Source: Chloroflexota bacterium (lineage in GTDB: Bacteria; Chloroflexota; Dehalococcoidia; Lucifugimonadales; UBA3495). From it: a stretch of 37,576 nt of DNA. The DNA is taken from positions 34,011-71,586 of the forward strand of contig PBMF01000018.1 of the NCBI GenBank assembly GCA_002721995.1, given 5' to 3'. This document shows positions 1 through 6,393 of this stretch, one piece after another. The position numbers and the translations under genes were made by a program. Within the stretch, counting starts at the first letter, position 1. Each line of letters begins with the position of its first letter. The notes below the pieces were generated by a model. That model was not told the origin of the DNA, searched no databases, and worked only from the letters and a program-made list of their open reading frames with translations.

Positions 1-479
1 TCGTAGTGGGCGTTGGGGTTTCCGCTGTTGCCGTACTGGTACAGCATGAAATAGTCGTTGCCGTGCTTTTCCATCAGGTCTTGGGCGACTTCGATGGAGC
101 CGTTGGTCCCCCGGGAGCCGTCGGAGGGGATGATCTCCGCGCCGTAGGCTTCCAGTAGCTGCACCCGTTCGATGCTGACGTTTTCCGGCATGACAACGGC
201 CATCTTGTAGCCCTTCATGCGGGCAATCATGGCCAGTGATATGCCGGTGTTGCCGCTGGTGGGCTCGAGGATGGTGCGGCTGGGGGAGATTTCCCCGTCG
301 CGCTCCGCCTGCTCAATCATCTTGAGGGCGATGCGGTCTTTGACACTGCCGGTGGGGTTCTGCCCCTCCAGTTTGGCGAATATGCGCACCCCTTCTTTGG
401 GGGTCATGTGCTGCAATTCGACCATCGGTGTATTGCCGATGGTGTCCAGTATCCCTTTGTAGGTGAGCCTAGTTACCAT
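1..479 (-). CDS. Cysteine synthase (O-acetylserine sulfhydrylase family), C-terminus cut by window edge
   Basis: PLP-dependent beta-replacement enzyme of the CysK/CysM family, which makes cysteine from an activated serine and a sulfur donor. About 159 N-terminal residues are visible from ATG at 479. Family marks are GNTPMV (15-20), the PLP lysine K47 in TGSVKDR, and the phosphate-binding SGNTG loop at 75-79. The other half lies beyond base 1. It sits 79 nt downstream of a MoeB/ThiF-like E1 gene. That pairing fits a sulfur-carrier-protein-dependent cysteine route (CysM/CysO type), but the carrier and JAMM protease are not in view, so CysK versus CysM cannot be settled. A possible terminator hairpin lies in the gap. 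Confidence 0.93.
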   Translation of the reverse strand, partial: MVTRLTYKGILDTIGNTPMVELQHMTPKEGVRIFAKLEGQNPTGSVKDRIALKMIEQAERDGEISPSRTILEPTSGNTGISLAMIARMKGYKMAVVMPENVSIERVQLLEAYGAEIIPSDGSRGTNGSIEVAQDLMEKHGNDYFMLYQYGNSGNPNAHY

Positions 480-515
480 GTTGCCTGTGTCTATCTCAAG
501 GTTTGGGCCGGTGTG

Positions 516-544
516 AAAAGGGGCGTCCTTTTACAAAACGCCCC
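516..544 (-). terminator. Candidate intercistronic terminator/attenuator between moeB and cysteine synthase
   Basis: On the minus strand GGGGCGT (544-538) pairs with ACGCCCC (526-520), followed by CTTTT. The 7-bp stem and short T-run make a weak terminator at best. It could reduce, rather than stop, transcription into the cysteine synthase gene. Confidence 0.4.
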
Positions 545-558
545 CCATCCAGCCTTGT

Positions 559-1404
559 TTAGTCCGAACCTACCGCCGCCGGCTCGTGGGGCTCGGCGAT
601 GCCGCAGAAGACTTCGTAGTCGATCAACTCCGTCACTGTGGGGTTGTCACCGCACAGCGGGCAGTTGGGGTTCTTCTTCAGCCGGACCTCACGGAAGGTC
701 ATGCTGAGGGCGTCCACCAAGAGGAGCCTGGAACTCAGGGACTCGCCGATGCCCAGGAAGTGCTTCAGGGCTTCGGTGGCCTGGATGCTGCCCACCAGCC
801 CGGTCAGTGCGCCCAGAACGCCGGCTTCGGCGCAGTTGGGGACCATGCCGGGAGGGGGAGGAGACGGGAAGAGACAGCGGTAGCAGCCCTCACCGGGCAG
901 GAACACGGTGGCCTGGCCGTCGAAGATCAGGATACTGCCGTCCACCAGGGGCTTGTTCAGCAGGTAGCAGGCGTCGTTGACCAGATACCGGGTGGCGAAG
1001 TTGTCGGCGCCGTTGATCACCAGGTCGTACTGGCTGATGATTTCCATGGCGTTGTCCGACTCGAGCCTCGTCTCGTGGAGCACCACGTTTACGTCGGGGT
1101 TGTAGGACTTGATGTTGTCCAGGGCGGACTGGACCTTGGGACGGCCCACGTCAGAGGAGTGGTGCAGGACCTGGCGCTGCAGGTTGGACAGTTCAACCAC
1201 GTCGAAATCGACGATTCCCACGGTACCGACACCGGCCAATGCAAGGTAGATGGCGGAGGGGGAACCCAGTCCGCCGGCGCCTATGATGAGCGCTTTGGAG
1301 CCCATGAGTTTGCGTTGTCCATGGCTGCCGACATCACCCATGATGATGTGGCGGCTGTATCTTTTTACCTGCTCTGGTGTGAGCGTGATGGGCTGATCGG
1401 CCAT
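559..1404 (-). CDS. moeB: MoeB/ThiF/HesA-family sulfur-carrier adenylyltransferase (E1-like)
   Basis: 281 aa. E1-like enzyme that adenylates the C-terminal glycine of a ubiquitin-fold sulfur carrier (MoaD, ThiS or CysO). Visible are the nucleotide-binding GAGGLG (42-47), the NGADN acidic site (131-135), zinc cysteines C174/C177 (CYRC) and C248/C251 (CPLC), and a candidate catalytic C191 in PNCAEAG. Full length for a MoeB without rhodanese domain. ATG at 1404 follows a good GGAGG. Expression probably starts about 240 nt upstream, through a structured leader. The cysteine synthase downstream suggests a role in cysteine assembly; molybdopterin or thiamine roles cannot be excluded, so the symbol is family-level. 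Confidence 0.9.
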   Translation of the reverse strand: MADQPITLTPEQVKRYSRHIIMGDVGSHGQRKLMGSKALIIGAGGLGSPSAIYLALAGVGTVGIVDFDVVELSNLQRQVLHHSSDVGRPKVQSALDNIKSYNPDVNVVLHETRLESDNAMEIISQYDLVINGADNFATRYLVNDACYLLNKPLVDGSILIFDGQATVFLPGEGCYRCLFPSPPPPGMVPNCAEAGVLGALTGLVGSIQATEALKHFLGIGESLSSRLLLVDALSMTFREVRLKKNPNCPLCGDNPTVTELIDYEVFCGIAEPHEPAAVGSD

Positions 1405-1648
1405 GGGTTGAACCCTCCTCTTTCCTTTGGACCTTTTCTTTTGCTATTTAGATGTGCCGTGGCACGGACGGATGCCGGAATTCCACTTTGCGATAAAAAA
1501 AACCGGCAATAAAAAAACCCGCGCTTCCCCAATGGGTTCCTCTGGCAGGGTGGGCGCGAGTTTCAGAAACGCGGATTTATCGCCCGCCCCCTATGTGGGC
1601 GGACACGTACAAGCGCAAGGCAGTTGAAATTGGTACGCGTTCATTAAC
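1405..1648 (-). promoter_or_regulatory. Structured 5' leader of moeB with alternative hairpins
   Basis: The 312-nt gap 1405-1716 holds no gene. From the predicted start near 1648 the leader can form: a 6-bp GC hairpin within 1583-1602; a second hairpin 1555-1573 (GTTT/AAAC with outer CGC/GCG); and a terminator 1511-1560 that shares the arm at 1554-1560 with the second hairpin, so the two exclude each other. A short inverted repeat GTGCC-GT-GGCAC lies at 1454-1465. No known T-box, S-box or TPP motif was recognised. The folding was judged by eye. Confidence 0.45.
1511..1560 (-). terminator. Candidate leader terminator (attenuator) upstream of moeB
   Basis: On the minus strand CTCGCGC (1560-1554) pairs with GCGCGGG (1524-1518, one U-G pair), followed immediately by seven T (1517-1511). 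The loop is about 29 nt and contains a small CCCA/TGGG hairpin. It lies inside the moeB leader, more than 100 nt before the start codon, so it would control read-through rather than end a gene. Confidence 0.5.
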
Positions 1649-1654
1649 TTTTCG

Positions 1655-1683
1655 AGTCTATAACTGGCAAATGTGGTTGTCAA
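1655..1683 (-). promoter_or_regulatory. Sigma-70-type promoter for moeB-cysteine synthase
   Basis: Perfect -35 TTGACA (1683-1678), 17-nt spacer, -10 TAGACT (1660-1655, 4 of 6 consensus). It lies just after the rrf2 stop codon, so moeB can be transcribed separately from rrf2. Confidence 0.65.
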
Positions 1684-1716
1684 GCGGATTCAGGCGTGAG
1701 GCATGCCTGTCCGAGC

Positions 1717-2154
1717 CTAGAGCGGCAGAGCTGCTTCGCCCGCCAGACTGGTCTGCCGGTCGGCCAGGTCTGCCACGGTGATGTTGCTGAGGACGTCGCG
1801 TATGGACTCTTCTACGGTCTTCCATACTTCCTGCTGGGCGCAGGTGTCGGACAGGGCGCAGTCATGGGGGTTGATGAGGCAGTCCAGCGGCGAATTGCTG
1901 CTGTCCAGACGCTCCATCACCATGTTCAGGTCAATGTCTTTGGGGTCAAGGGCCAGGAAATGCCCGCCCTGGGGCCCCCGGCGGCTGTGGACGAAGCCAA
2001 ACTTGTTGAGTGAGGTCATCAATTGGTCCAAATAGGCTTCGGGGATACCCTGTTTGGAGGCGATTACGGCGGTCTGGACGGGGCCGTCACCGTAGTGAAG
2101 GGCCAATTCCACCAGGGCCCGCACCCCATAGTCGACTTTCATGGGAATCTTCAT
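1717..2154 (-). CDS. Rrf2-family transcriptional regulator with IscR-like cysteine triad
   Basis: 145 aa winged-helix regulator. The N-terminal helix-turn-helix spans about 1-65, ending in the Rrf2 signature SRRGPQGGH (57-65). C92, C99 and C105 (C-x6-C-x5-C) match the cluster-binding cysteines of IscR-type proteins, so an iron-sulfur or redox sensing role is likely; CymR-type members lack them. ATG at 2154 has GGAGG upstream. Its promoter (TATAAT at 2189-2194) abuts a perfect palindrome at 2219-2243 resembling an IscR type 1 site, suggesting autoregulation. The downstream neighbours moeB and cysteine synthase suggest it controls sulfur/cysteine supply. Confidence 0.9.
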   Translation of the reverse strand: MKIPMKVDYGVRALVELALHYGDGPVQTAVIASKQGIPEAYLDQLMTSLNKFGFVHSRRGPQGGHFLALDPKDIDLNMVMERLDSSNSPLDCLINPHDCALSDTCAQQEVWKTVEESIRDVLSNITVADLADRQTSLAGEAALPL

Positions 2155-2188
2155 TTAGACCTACCTCCAGGCTGGTAAACCATGGCAA

Positions 2189-2217
2189 ATTATACACCAG
2201 CCCTACCCTAAATCCAA
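2189..2217 (-). promoter_or_regulatory. Promoter of the rrf2 gene
   Basis: Consensus -10 TATAAT (2194-2189) with a weak -35 TTGGAT (2217-2212) and 17-nt spacing. The predicted start is near 2182, about 28 nt before the ATG. The weak -35 right beside a regulator site suggests regulated use. Confidence 0.7.
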
Positions 2218-2218
2218 G

Positions 2219-2243
2219 ATTGTCGACTAAATGAGTCGACAAT
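2219..2243. promoter_or_regulatory. Perfect 25-bp palindrome, IscR type 1-like operator
   Basis: Arms ATTGTCGACT (2219-2228) and AGTCGACAAT (2234-2243) flank AAATG. Compared with the published E. coli IscR type 1 consensus, as recalled, 22 of 25 positions agree. It directly adjoins the rrf2 -35 and overlaps the thioesterase stop codon. There is no T-run after it, so it is not a terminator. Binding by the neighbouring Rrf2 protein is an inference. Confidence 0.7.
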
Positions 2244-2668
2244 CAGGTGCCGGTGCGGGGCTGGATACGCAGGTAGGTGCCAAGGCTCTGGGCGATGAGT
2301 GTCCCGTCCTGGTCTTTGACCTCGGTCTCGCCGACGATGGCCCGCTCTCCGGAACTGACTATCTTGGTGTTGGCGGTCAAGACCCCCTCTATGGCGGGGG
2401 CCAGGAAGTTCAGCTTCAACTCGATGGTGGTGGTGGCCTCGCCCGGCTGGAGCAGAGGCTTCACGGCACGGAAGAACGAATAATCGGCCAGGGCGACGAC
2501 GATGCCACCCTGGACCCGGCCCGCCAATTGCAGGTGGTTGGAATTGATGGGCATATAGACGGTGCTGGTGCCGTCTTCGGGGTCGGTGACGCGCATATCC
2601 AGCAATTTGGCAAAGGGGGACTCGTGTACGTAATCGTCCCCGTTAATGGGGTCTTTTCCGGCGGCCAA
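2243..2668 (-). CDS. PaaI-family hotdog-fold thioesterase
   Basis: 141 aa, normal for the family, which hydrolyses acyl-CoA thioesters in the cytoplasm. The central hotdog helix is seen in HLQLAGRVQGGIVVALAD (residues ~45-62), where the typical HGG is replaced by QGG. The C-terminal strands follow (TTIELKLNFL, VGETEVKDQDGTLIAQ). The start is TTG at 2668 with GGAGGG a few bases before it; no in-frame ATG is near. It ends inside the palindrome at 2219-2243. The substrate cannot be told from sequence. Confidence 0.85.
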   Translation of the reverse strand: MAAGKDPINGDDYVHESPFAKLLDMRVTDPEDGTSTVYMPINSNHLQLAGRVQGGIVVALADYSFFRAVKPLLQPGEATTTIELKLNFLAPAIEGVLTANTKIVSSGERAIVGETEVKDQDGTLIAQSLGTYLRIQPRTGT

Positions 2669-2770
2669 TGGCCCTCCTCGGCAGGGGCGCCTCTTGATCT
2701 GGGCGGCACCAGTATACGCCGTAACGGGCGTTTTCGGGCAGCGGTCTGTGCGTGGGGCCGAAAGCGAGTC

Positions 2771-2802
2771 TATAATGTTGGAACGCCATTCGGGCGTTCC
2801 AA
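2771..2802 (+). promoter_or_regulatory. TATAAT box followed by a perfect inverted repeat
   Basis: Consensus -10 TATAAT (2771-2776) reading rightwards; no good -35 is seen. Immediately downstream TTGGAACGCC (2778-2787) and GGCGTTCCAA (2793-2802) form a perfect 10-bp inverted repeat around ATTCG. It lies over the expected transcription start, so it could be an operator or a 5' mRNA hairpin. Confidence 0.5.
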
Positions 2803-2828
2803 CCCAGCAGCGATCAGGAGCTAATCAG

Positions 2829-2879
2829 TTGATATCCGCCAATACCGGGCACGGCAGCAGACGGTCCAAATCATGGTGA
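2829..2879 (+). CDS. Possible 16-codon leader peptide upstream of the small membrane protein
   Basis: TTG at 2829 is preceded by AGGAG (2816-2820) at 8 nt. It opens 16 codons (MISANTGHGSRRSKSW) whose TGA (2877-2879) overlaps the ATG (2873) of the next gene in another frame. The downstream gene has no ribosome site of its own, so coupled translation is plausible. No homology is recognised; it may be chance. Confidence 0.3.
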   Translation: MISANTGHGSRRSKSW

Positions 2880-3214
2880 AAGGGGTCTTCATCGGATTTG
2901 GAGTCATCGTCATCTTGGCCCTGATTCCCATTGTCCACTTCGCGGGTATACCCTTCGGGCCCTTCATCGGCGGCTATTACGGTATAACGGCCGTTACCGA
3001 CAGCCAGAGCTCCTCCGGCCGCAAGGCGTTGGTGTTCGGCATCTGGACCGGAATTTTGATGTTTGTGGTGTTGGCCGTATCCGCCACCTTCGCCACCATC
3101 TACAGCGGCGTCATGCCCCTCCTTCTCTGGGGAGGAGTGTGGGTTTTCACCTTCTACTACGGGAGCATGGCCGGCTTGGGGGCTTGGTATGCGGAGTTGA
3201 AGGCCAAGGGCTGA
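2873..3214 (+). CDS. Small multi-pass membrane protein of unknown function
   Basis: 113 aa, almost entirely hydrophobic. About three membrane segments are visible (roughly residues 5-35, 50-72 and 78-102) with short Gly-rich turns such as GPFIGGYYG. It resembles small DUF5518-like membrane proteins, but the assignment is not secure. ATG at 2873 lacks a Shine-Dalgarno sequence; translation may depend on a short upstream reading frame ending across the start. No catalytic residues can be proposed. Confidence 0.65.
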   Translation: MVKGVFIGFGVIVILALIPIVHFAGIPFGPFIGGYYGITAVTDSQSSSGRKALVFGIWTGILMFVVLAVSATFATIYSGVMPLLLWGGVWVFTFYYGSMAGLGAWYAELKAKG

Positions 3215-3253
3215 TTCATTCTGTTGTGCTGTTGTGGCCGCCGGGTCTGAACT

Positions 3254-4186
3254 GTGAATAAGAAGTGGTGGCTGCTGGTCGGGCTGATCATCGGCGTCTT
3301 TGTTGCGCTGGCGGGTTACGGCGACTTCGGCGATACCCTGGACGAGATTGGAAATCTCTCCGTCCCCCATCTGCTGGCCGCCCTTGGGTTGGCTGCGGCC
3401 AACTACTTCCTCCGGTTCCTACGCTGGGCTTTCTACCTGCGCGTGCTTCGGTTGGCCGTGCCAACCGGGGTCAGTGCATTGGTGTTTCTCTCCGGTCTCG
3501 CCATGTCCATAACACCGGGAAAAGCAGGCGAGTTGGTAAAATGTTACCTGTTGCAGAGCCGCACGGGGGTGCCGGCGGGGCGGTCCGCGCCGGTGGTGGT
3601 GATGGAGCGGCTGACCGACGTGATATCGGTGGTCATCCTCGGGTTAACCGGGTTCGCTCTTTTGCCGCTGCCCGTGACCGCGGTACTGGCGGTGGCCCTG
3701 GCCGTTTCCGTGGCAGGGCTCCTCTTCGCGGTCTCTCGGCACGCGGTCCGGCTGGCGAACCTGCCCGTTCTGTCCCGGTGGAGTGAATTGATCCGGGACT
3801 CCCAGCAGGGTTTCAAGGAATTGGCCGCACCCAAGGTGATGTTTGCCGGAGTGGCCATCGGAGTCCTGTCCTGGTTTGCCGAGGGCTTGGCCCTGTGGGT
3901 TGTTCTCAAGGGCATCGGGTCTGAGATTGACCTGCTCCGGGCGCTGCCGATCTATGCCGCGGCCACCCTGGTGGGAGCCTTAACCGCCCTCCCCGGGGGT
4001 CTGGTGGGGACTGAGGGCAGCATGTTGGCCCTGCTGCAACAGAGCGGTGTTACCAGGGCAGGAGCATCGGCGGGTACCGCCCTGGTGCGGCTGGTTACGC
4101 TCTGGTTCGCGGTGGTCCTTGGACTGTTGGCCCTTTTGGCGCTGCGCCGGGTGCCGGCGATGGACCAGGCAGCTGAGGCAAATTGA
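3254..4186 (+). CDS. Lysylphosphatidylglycerol synthase TM-region (flippase-like) membrane protein
   Basis: 310 aa integral membrane protein of the PF03706/UPF0104 type, related to the membrane half of MprF and to archaeal AglD. Family marks include LRFLRWAFYLR (~53-63), SITPGKAGELVKCYLL (~85-100), MERLTDV (~117-123) and LPGGLVGTEGSMLALL (~247-262). Seven or eight membrane segments are expected. The cytoplasmic lysyltransferase domain of MprF is absent, so it is probably a lipid or lipid-linked-sugar transporter rather than a lysyl transferase. GTG start at 3254; its stop is 6 nt before the next gene, implying co-transcription with the UbiA-family enzyme. Confidence 0.87.
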   Translation: MNKKWWLLVGLIIGVFVALAGYGDFGDTLDEIGNLSVPHLLAALGLAAANYFLRFLRWAFYLRVLRLAVPTGVSALVFLSGLAMSITPGKAGELVKCYLLQSRTGVPAGRSAPVVVMERLTDVISVVILGLTGFALLPLPVTAVLAVALAVSVAGLLFAVSRHAVRLANLPVLSRWSELIRDSQQGFKELAAPKVMFAGVAIGVLSWFAEGLALWVVLKGIGSEIDLLRALPIYAAATLVGALTALPGGLVGTEGSMLALLQQSGVTRAGASAGTALVRLVTLWFAVVLGLLALLALRRVPAMDQAAEAN

Positions 4187-4192
4187 TCGAAA

Positions 4193-5140
4193 TTGACCAC
4201 GTCGAATAACACGGAGAATCCCCCGTCAGAGGGTGTCTTGGCCCTGGACCCCAAGTCCTTGGTCAGAGCGTTGCGCCCTCTCCAATGGATCAAGAACGGC
4301 TTGGTCTTCCTGCCCTTTGTCTTCGCCATTGATGTGGCCTGGAGCACCGATGACCTGGAACCGGTGCCCGAGTTTCTGTGGGAGCTGCTGCTGGTGGCCC
4401 TGGCATTTTGCGCTCTGTCCAGTGCCGTCTACCTTCTCAACGACCTGATGGACCGCGCCGGTGACCGCCTGCACCCGACCAAACGCAACCGGCCCATCGC
4501 CTCGGGCAGGGTCAGCGTACCCGTGGCCGGGGTGGTGATGGTTGTCCTCGCGGCGGCGGGCCTGGTGGTAATGATGTCGGTGGACTCCTGGCTGGGTATG
4601 GCCGGTGGGATTTACGCCGCGATAAACATCGGATATTCCTTGGGCTTGAAGAACGTGGTGCTGCTGGACGTTTTCGCCGTCACCAGCGGCTATGTGATTC
4701 GCGCAGCGGCCGGGGCAATGGCAATCGACGTGGACCCTTCACCCTGGCTCTACGCCACAACCGGCGCAGGGGCGCTCTTTATAGTACTGGGCCGCCGTTT
4801 CGCCGAGGTCAGGCTAGCCGGGGACGCCGCCCGCGAGCAGCGGTCGGTGCTGAAAGATTACTCCGGCCCGTTTATCAACCAGTTGTTGCTGCTGGCTGCC
4901 GCGGCCGCATGGCTGAGCTATACTCTATACACGGTGGAGGCCACCAACCTCCCCGACAACAACACCATGCTATTTACCCTGCCCCTGGTGACCTTAGGGC
5001 TGTTTCGCTACCTGTTCTTGTTGAACAACAGCGAGCAGGCCGAGGCCCCGGAGCAGTTGATCATCCGTGACCTGCCCCTGGTGCTTTCCATCGTCGGTTG
5101 GGTCGCCGTTTCAGCCCTAGTTCTGGTTTTGAATAATTAG
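4193..5140 (+). CDS. UbiA-family prenyltransferase, decaprenyl-phosphate phosphoribosyltransferase-like
   Basis: 315 aa membrane prenyltransferase. The first Asp-rich motif is N83-D84-x2-D87-x3-D91 (NDLMDRAGD) followed by PTKRNRPIASG. The second region is YSLGLKNVVLLDVFAVTSGY (~158-177). The KRNRP and the LKDYS near 225 resemble decaprenyl-phosphate phosphoribose synthases of actinobacteria, which load phosphoribose on polyprenyl phosphate, more than quinone-type UbiA. TTG start at 4193, 6 nt after the flippase-like gene; no strong ribosome site, so translation may be coupled. Together with the flippase-like protein this suggests handling of a polyprenyl-linked sugar; that is inference. Confidence 0.85.
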   Translation: MTTSNNTENPPSEGVLALDPKSLVRALRPLQWIKNGLVFLPFVFAIDVAWSTDDLEPVPEFLWELLLVALAFCALSSAVYLLNDLMDRAGDRLHPTKRNRPIASGRVSVPVAGVVMVVLAAAGLVVMMSVDSWLGMAGGIYAAINIGYSLGLKNVVLLDVFAVTSGYVIRAAAGAMAIDVDPSPWLYATTGAGALFIVLGRRFAEVRLAGDAAREQRSVLKDYSGPFINQLLLLAAAAAWLSYTLYTVEATNLPDNNTMLFTLPLVTLGLFRYLFLLNNSEQAEAPEQLIIRDLPLVLSIVGWVAVSALVLVLNN

Positions 5141-5177
5141 CGTCTCTTCGCGGCGCGTTATCTGTAGGAGCAGAACC

Positions 5178-6323
5178 ATGAGTTCTCAAGACTCCAGCAC
5201 CACCCAGCCCCTACCGGATTCCGGTCCTGGCAGCGGGTCCGGCAGCGGCGCGCCCACCGTGGCCGTGGTTGCAACCTCTCCGGCAACGGCGGTGGAGGAC
5301 ATGGGCCGGGCCATGGACCTGGCGGGTGTAGACCAAATCTTGTCGCCGGATATTAAGACCCTGCTGAAGGTGAACATATCCTGGCAGCACTGGTACCCCG
5401 GCTGTTCCACCACGCCCTGGCAGATAGAGGGGGTGAGCCAGGCCTTGAAAGCCAGGGGCCACACCGACCTGGTGGCCGCCCACAACGGCACGGTGGTGGT
5501 GGACTCCTTCGAGGGCGAACTGAACAACAAACACAAGTCGGCCCAGGAAAAATCCGGCCTGCCGAACATCCACCTTGACTCGCCGCCCAACAAATGGATC
5601 GAGTACAAGCCCAAGGCCGAGATGTTGGTGTTGGACGACATATTCCCCGAGGGGATACAGATTCCTGAGACCTTCCCCGGCACCAACATCGTCCACCTGC
5701 CCACCATGAAGACCCACGTCTTCACCACCATGACGGGGGCCATGAAGAACGCCTTCGGCGGGCTGCTGCACCGCAAGCGCCACTGGACCCACTCGGTCAT
5801 CCACGAGACGTTGACCGACCTTCTGGCCATCCAAAAGGAGATACATCCCGGCCTGTTCGCGGTGATGGACGGGACGTTCGCCGGTGACGGCCCCGGGCCC
5901 AGGGCCATGCGTTGGCACATCAAGGACCGGATACTGGCCAGCAACGACCAGGTGGCCATCGATGCCGTGGCCGCCAAGATGATGGGCTTTGACCCCATGA
6001 ACATCAAGTTCATCCGCCTGGCCCACGAGCGGGGTCTGGGCTGCGGAGATGTTTCCAAGATCAACGTCGTGGGTGAGGACATCAGCCAGGTCAACTGGGA
6101 GTTCACCGGCGTTGAGAATACACTTGCCAGCCGGGGGCAGAAGCTCATCTATTGGGGGCCGTTGAAGCCCCTGGAAAACATGCTGCTGCGCAGTCCGCTC
6201 GTGGGCCTGGCCTTTCTGGCTTCCAATCTGTACCACAACGGCTACTGGCTGAAGACCCGGGGCCGCCGCCGCATCAAGGCAGCCCTTGAAACAGACTGGG
6301 GAAAACTCTTTGAATCTTATTAG
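5178..6323 (+). CDS. DUF362 domain-containing protein
   Basis: 381 aa. After a low-complexity Gly/Ser/Pro N-terminus (about 10-27) comes a DUF362 domain: LLKVNISWQHWYPGCSTTPW (~62-81), HLPTMKTHVFTTMTGAMKN (~173-191), AVMDGTFAGDGPGPRAMRW (~229-247) and SNDQVAIDAVAAKMMG (~254-269). There is no ferredoxin-like cysteine cluster, unlike the longer DUF362-ferredoxin proteins. ATG at 5178 has AGGAG at good distance. It is third in a same-strand run after the flippase-like and UbiA-like genes, 37 nt downstream. DUF362 function is not established. Confidence 0.87.
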   Translation: MSSQDSSTTQPLPDSGPGSGSGSGAPTVAVVATSPATAVEDMGRAMDLAGVDQILSPDIKTLLKVNISWQHWYPGCSTTPWQIEGVSQALKARGHTDLVAAHNGTVVVDSFEGELNNKHKSAQEKSGLPNIHLDSPPNKWIEYKPKAEMLVLDDIFPEGIQIPETFPGTNIVHLPTMKTHVFTTMTGAMKNAFGGLLHRKRHWTHSVIHETLTDLLAIQKEIHPGLFAVMDGTFAGDGPGPRAMRWHIKDRILASNDQVAIDAVAAKMMGFDPMNIKFIRLAHERGLGCGDVSKINVVGEDISQVNWEFTGVENTLASRGQKLIYWGPLKPLENMLLRSPLVGLAFLASNLYHNGYWLKTRGRRRIKAALETDWGKLFESY

Positions 6324-6381
6324 CCAGGCCTTTAATGGCCGGGGAGAGCTCTTCCAGTCTTACTAGCGAAAGCACGAGGTT

Positions 6382-6387
6382 TATAAT
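6382..6387 (+). promoter_or_regulatory. -10 box six bases before the YchF-like start codon
   Basis: TATAAT followed by only CCAGGT and then the ATG at 6394. Transcription starting 6-7 nt after the -10 would begin at or next to the start codon, giving a leaderless mRNA. The -35 region (near 6359-6364) is poor. Confidence 0.55.
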
Positions 6388-6393
6388 CCAGGT

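Noticed and set aside
1546-1560. T-box-like AGGGTGGGCGCG string on the plus strand
   Set aside because: Wrong strand for moeB and only partly like the T-box; the opposite strand forms the terminator described.
2219-2243. Palindrome as terminator of the thioesterase gene
   Set aside because: No T-run follows on either strand and it overlaps the stop codon; the promoter-adjacent position fits an operator better.
2825-3370. 181-codon open frame on the minus strand
   Set aside because: Antisense of a hydrophobic protein; hydrophilic low-complexity residues typical of a shadow frame.
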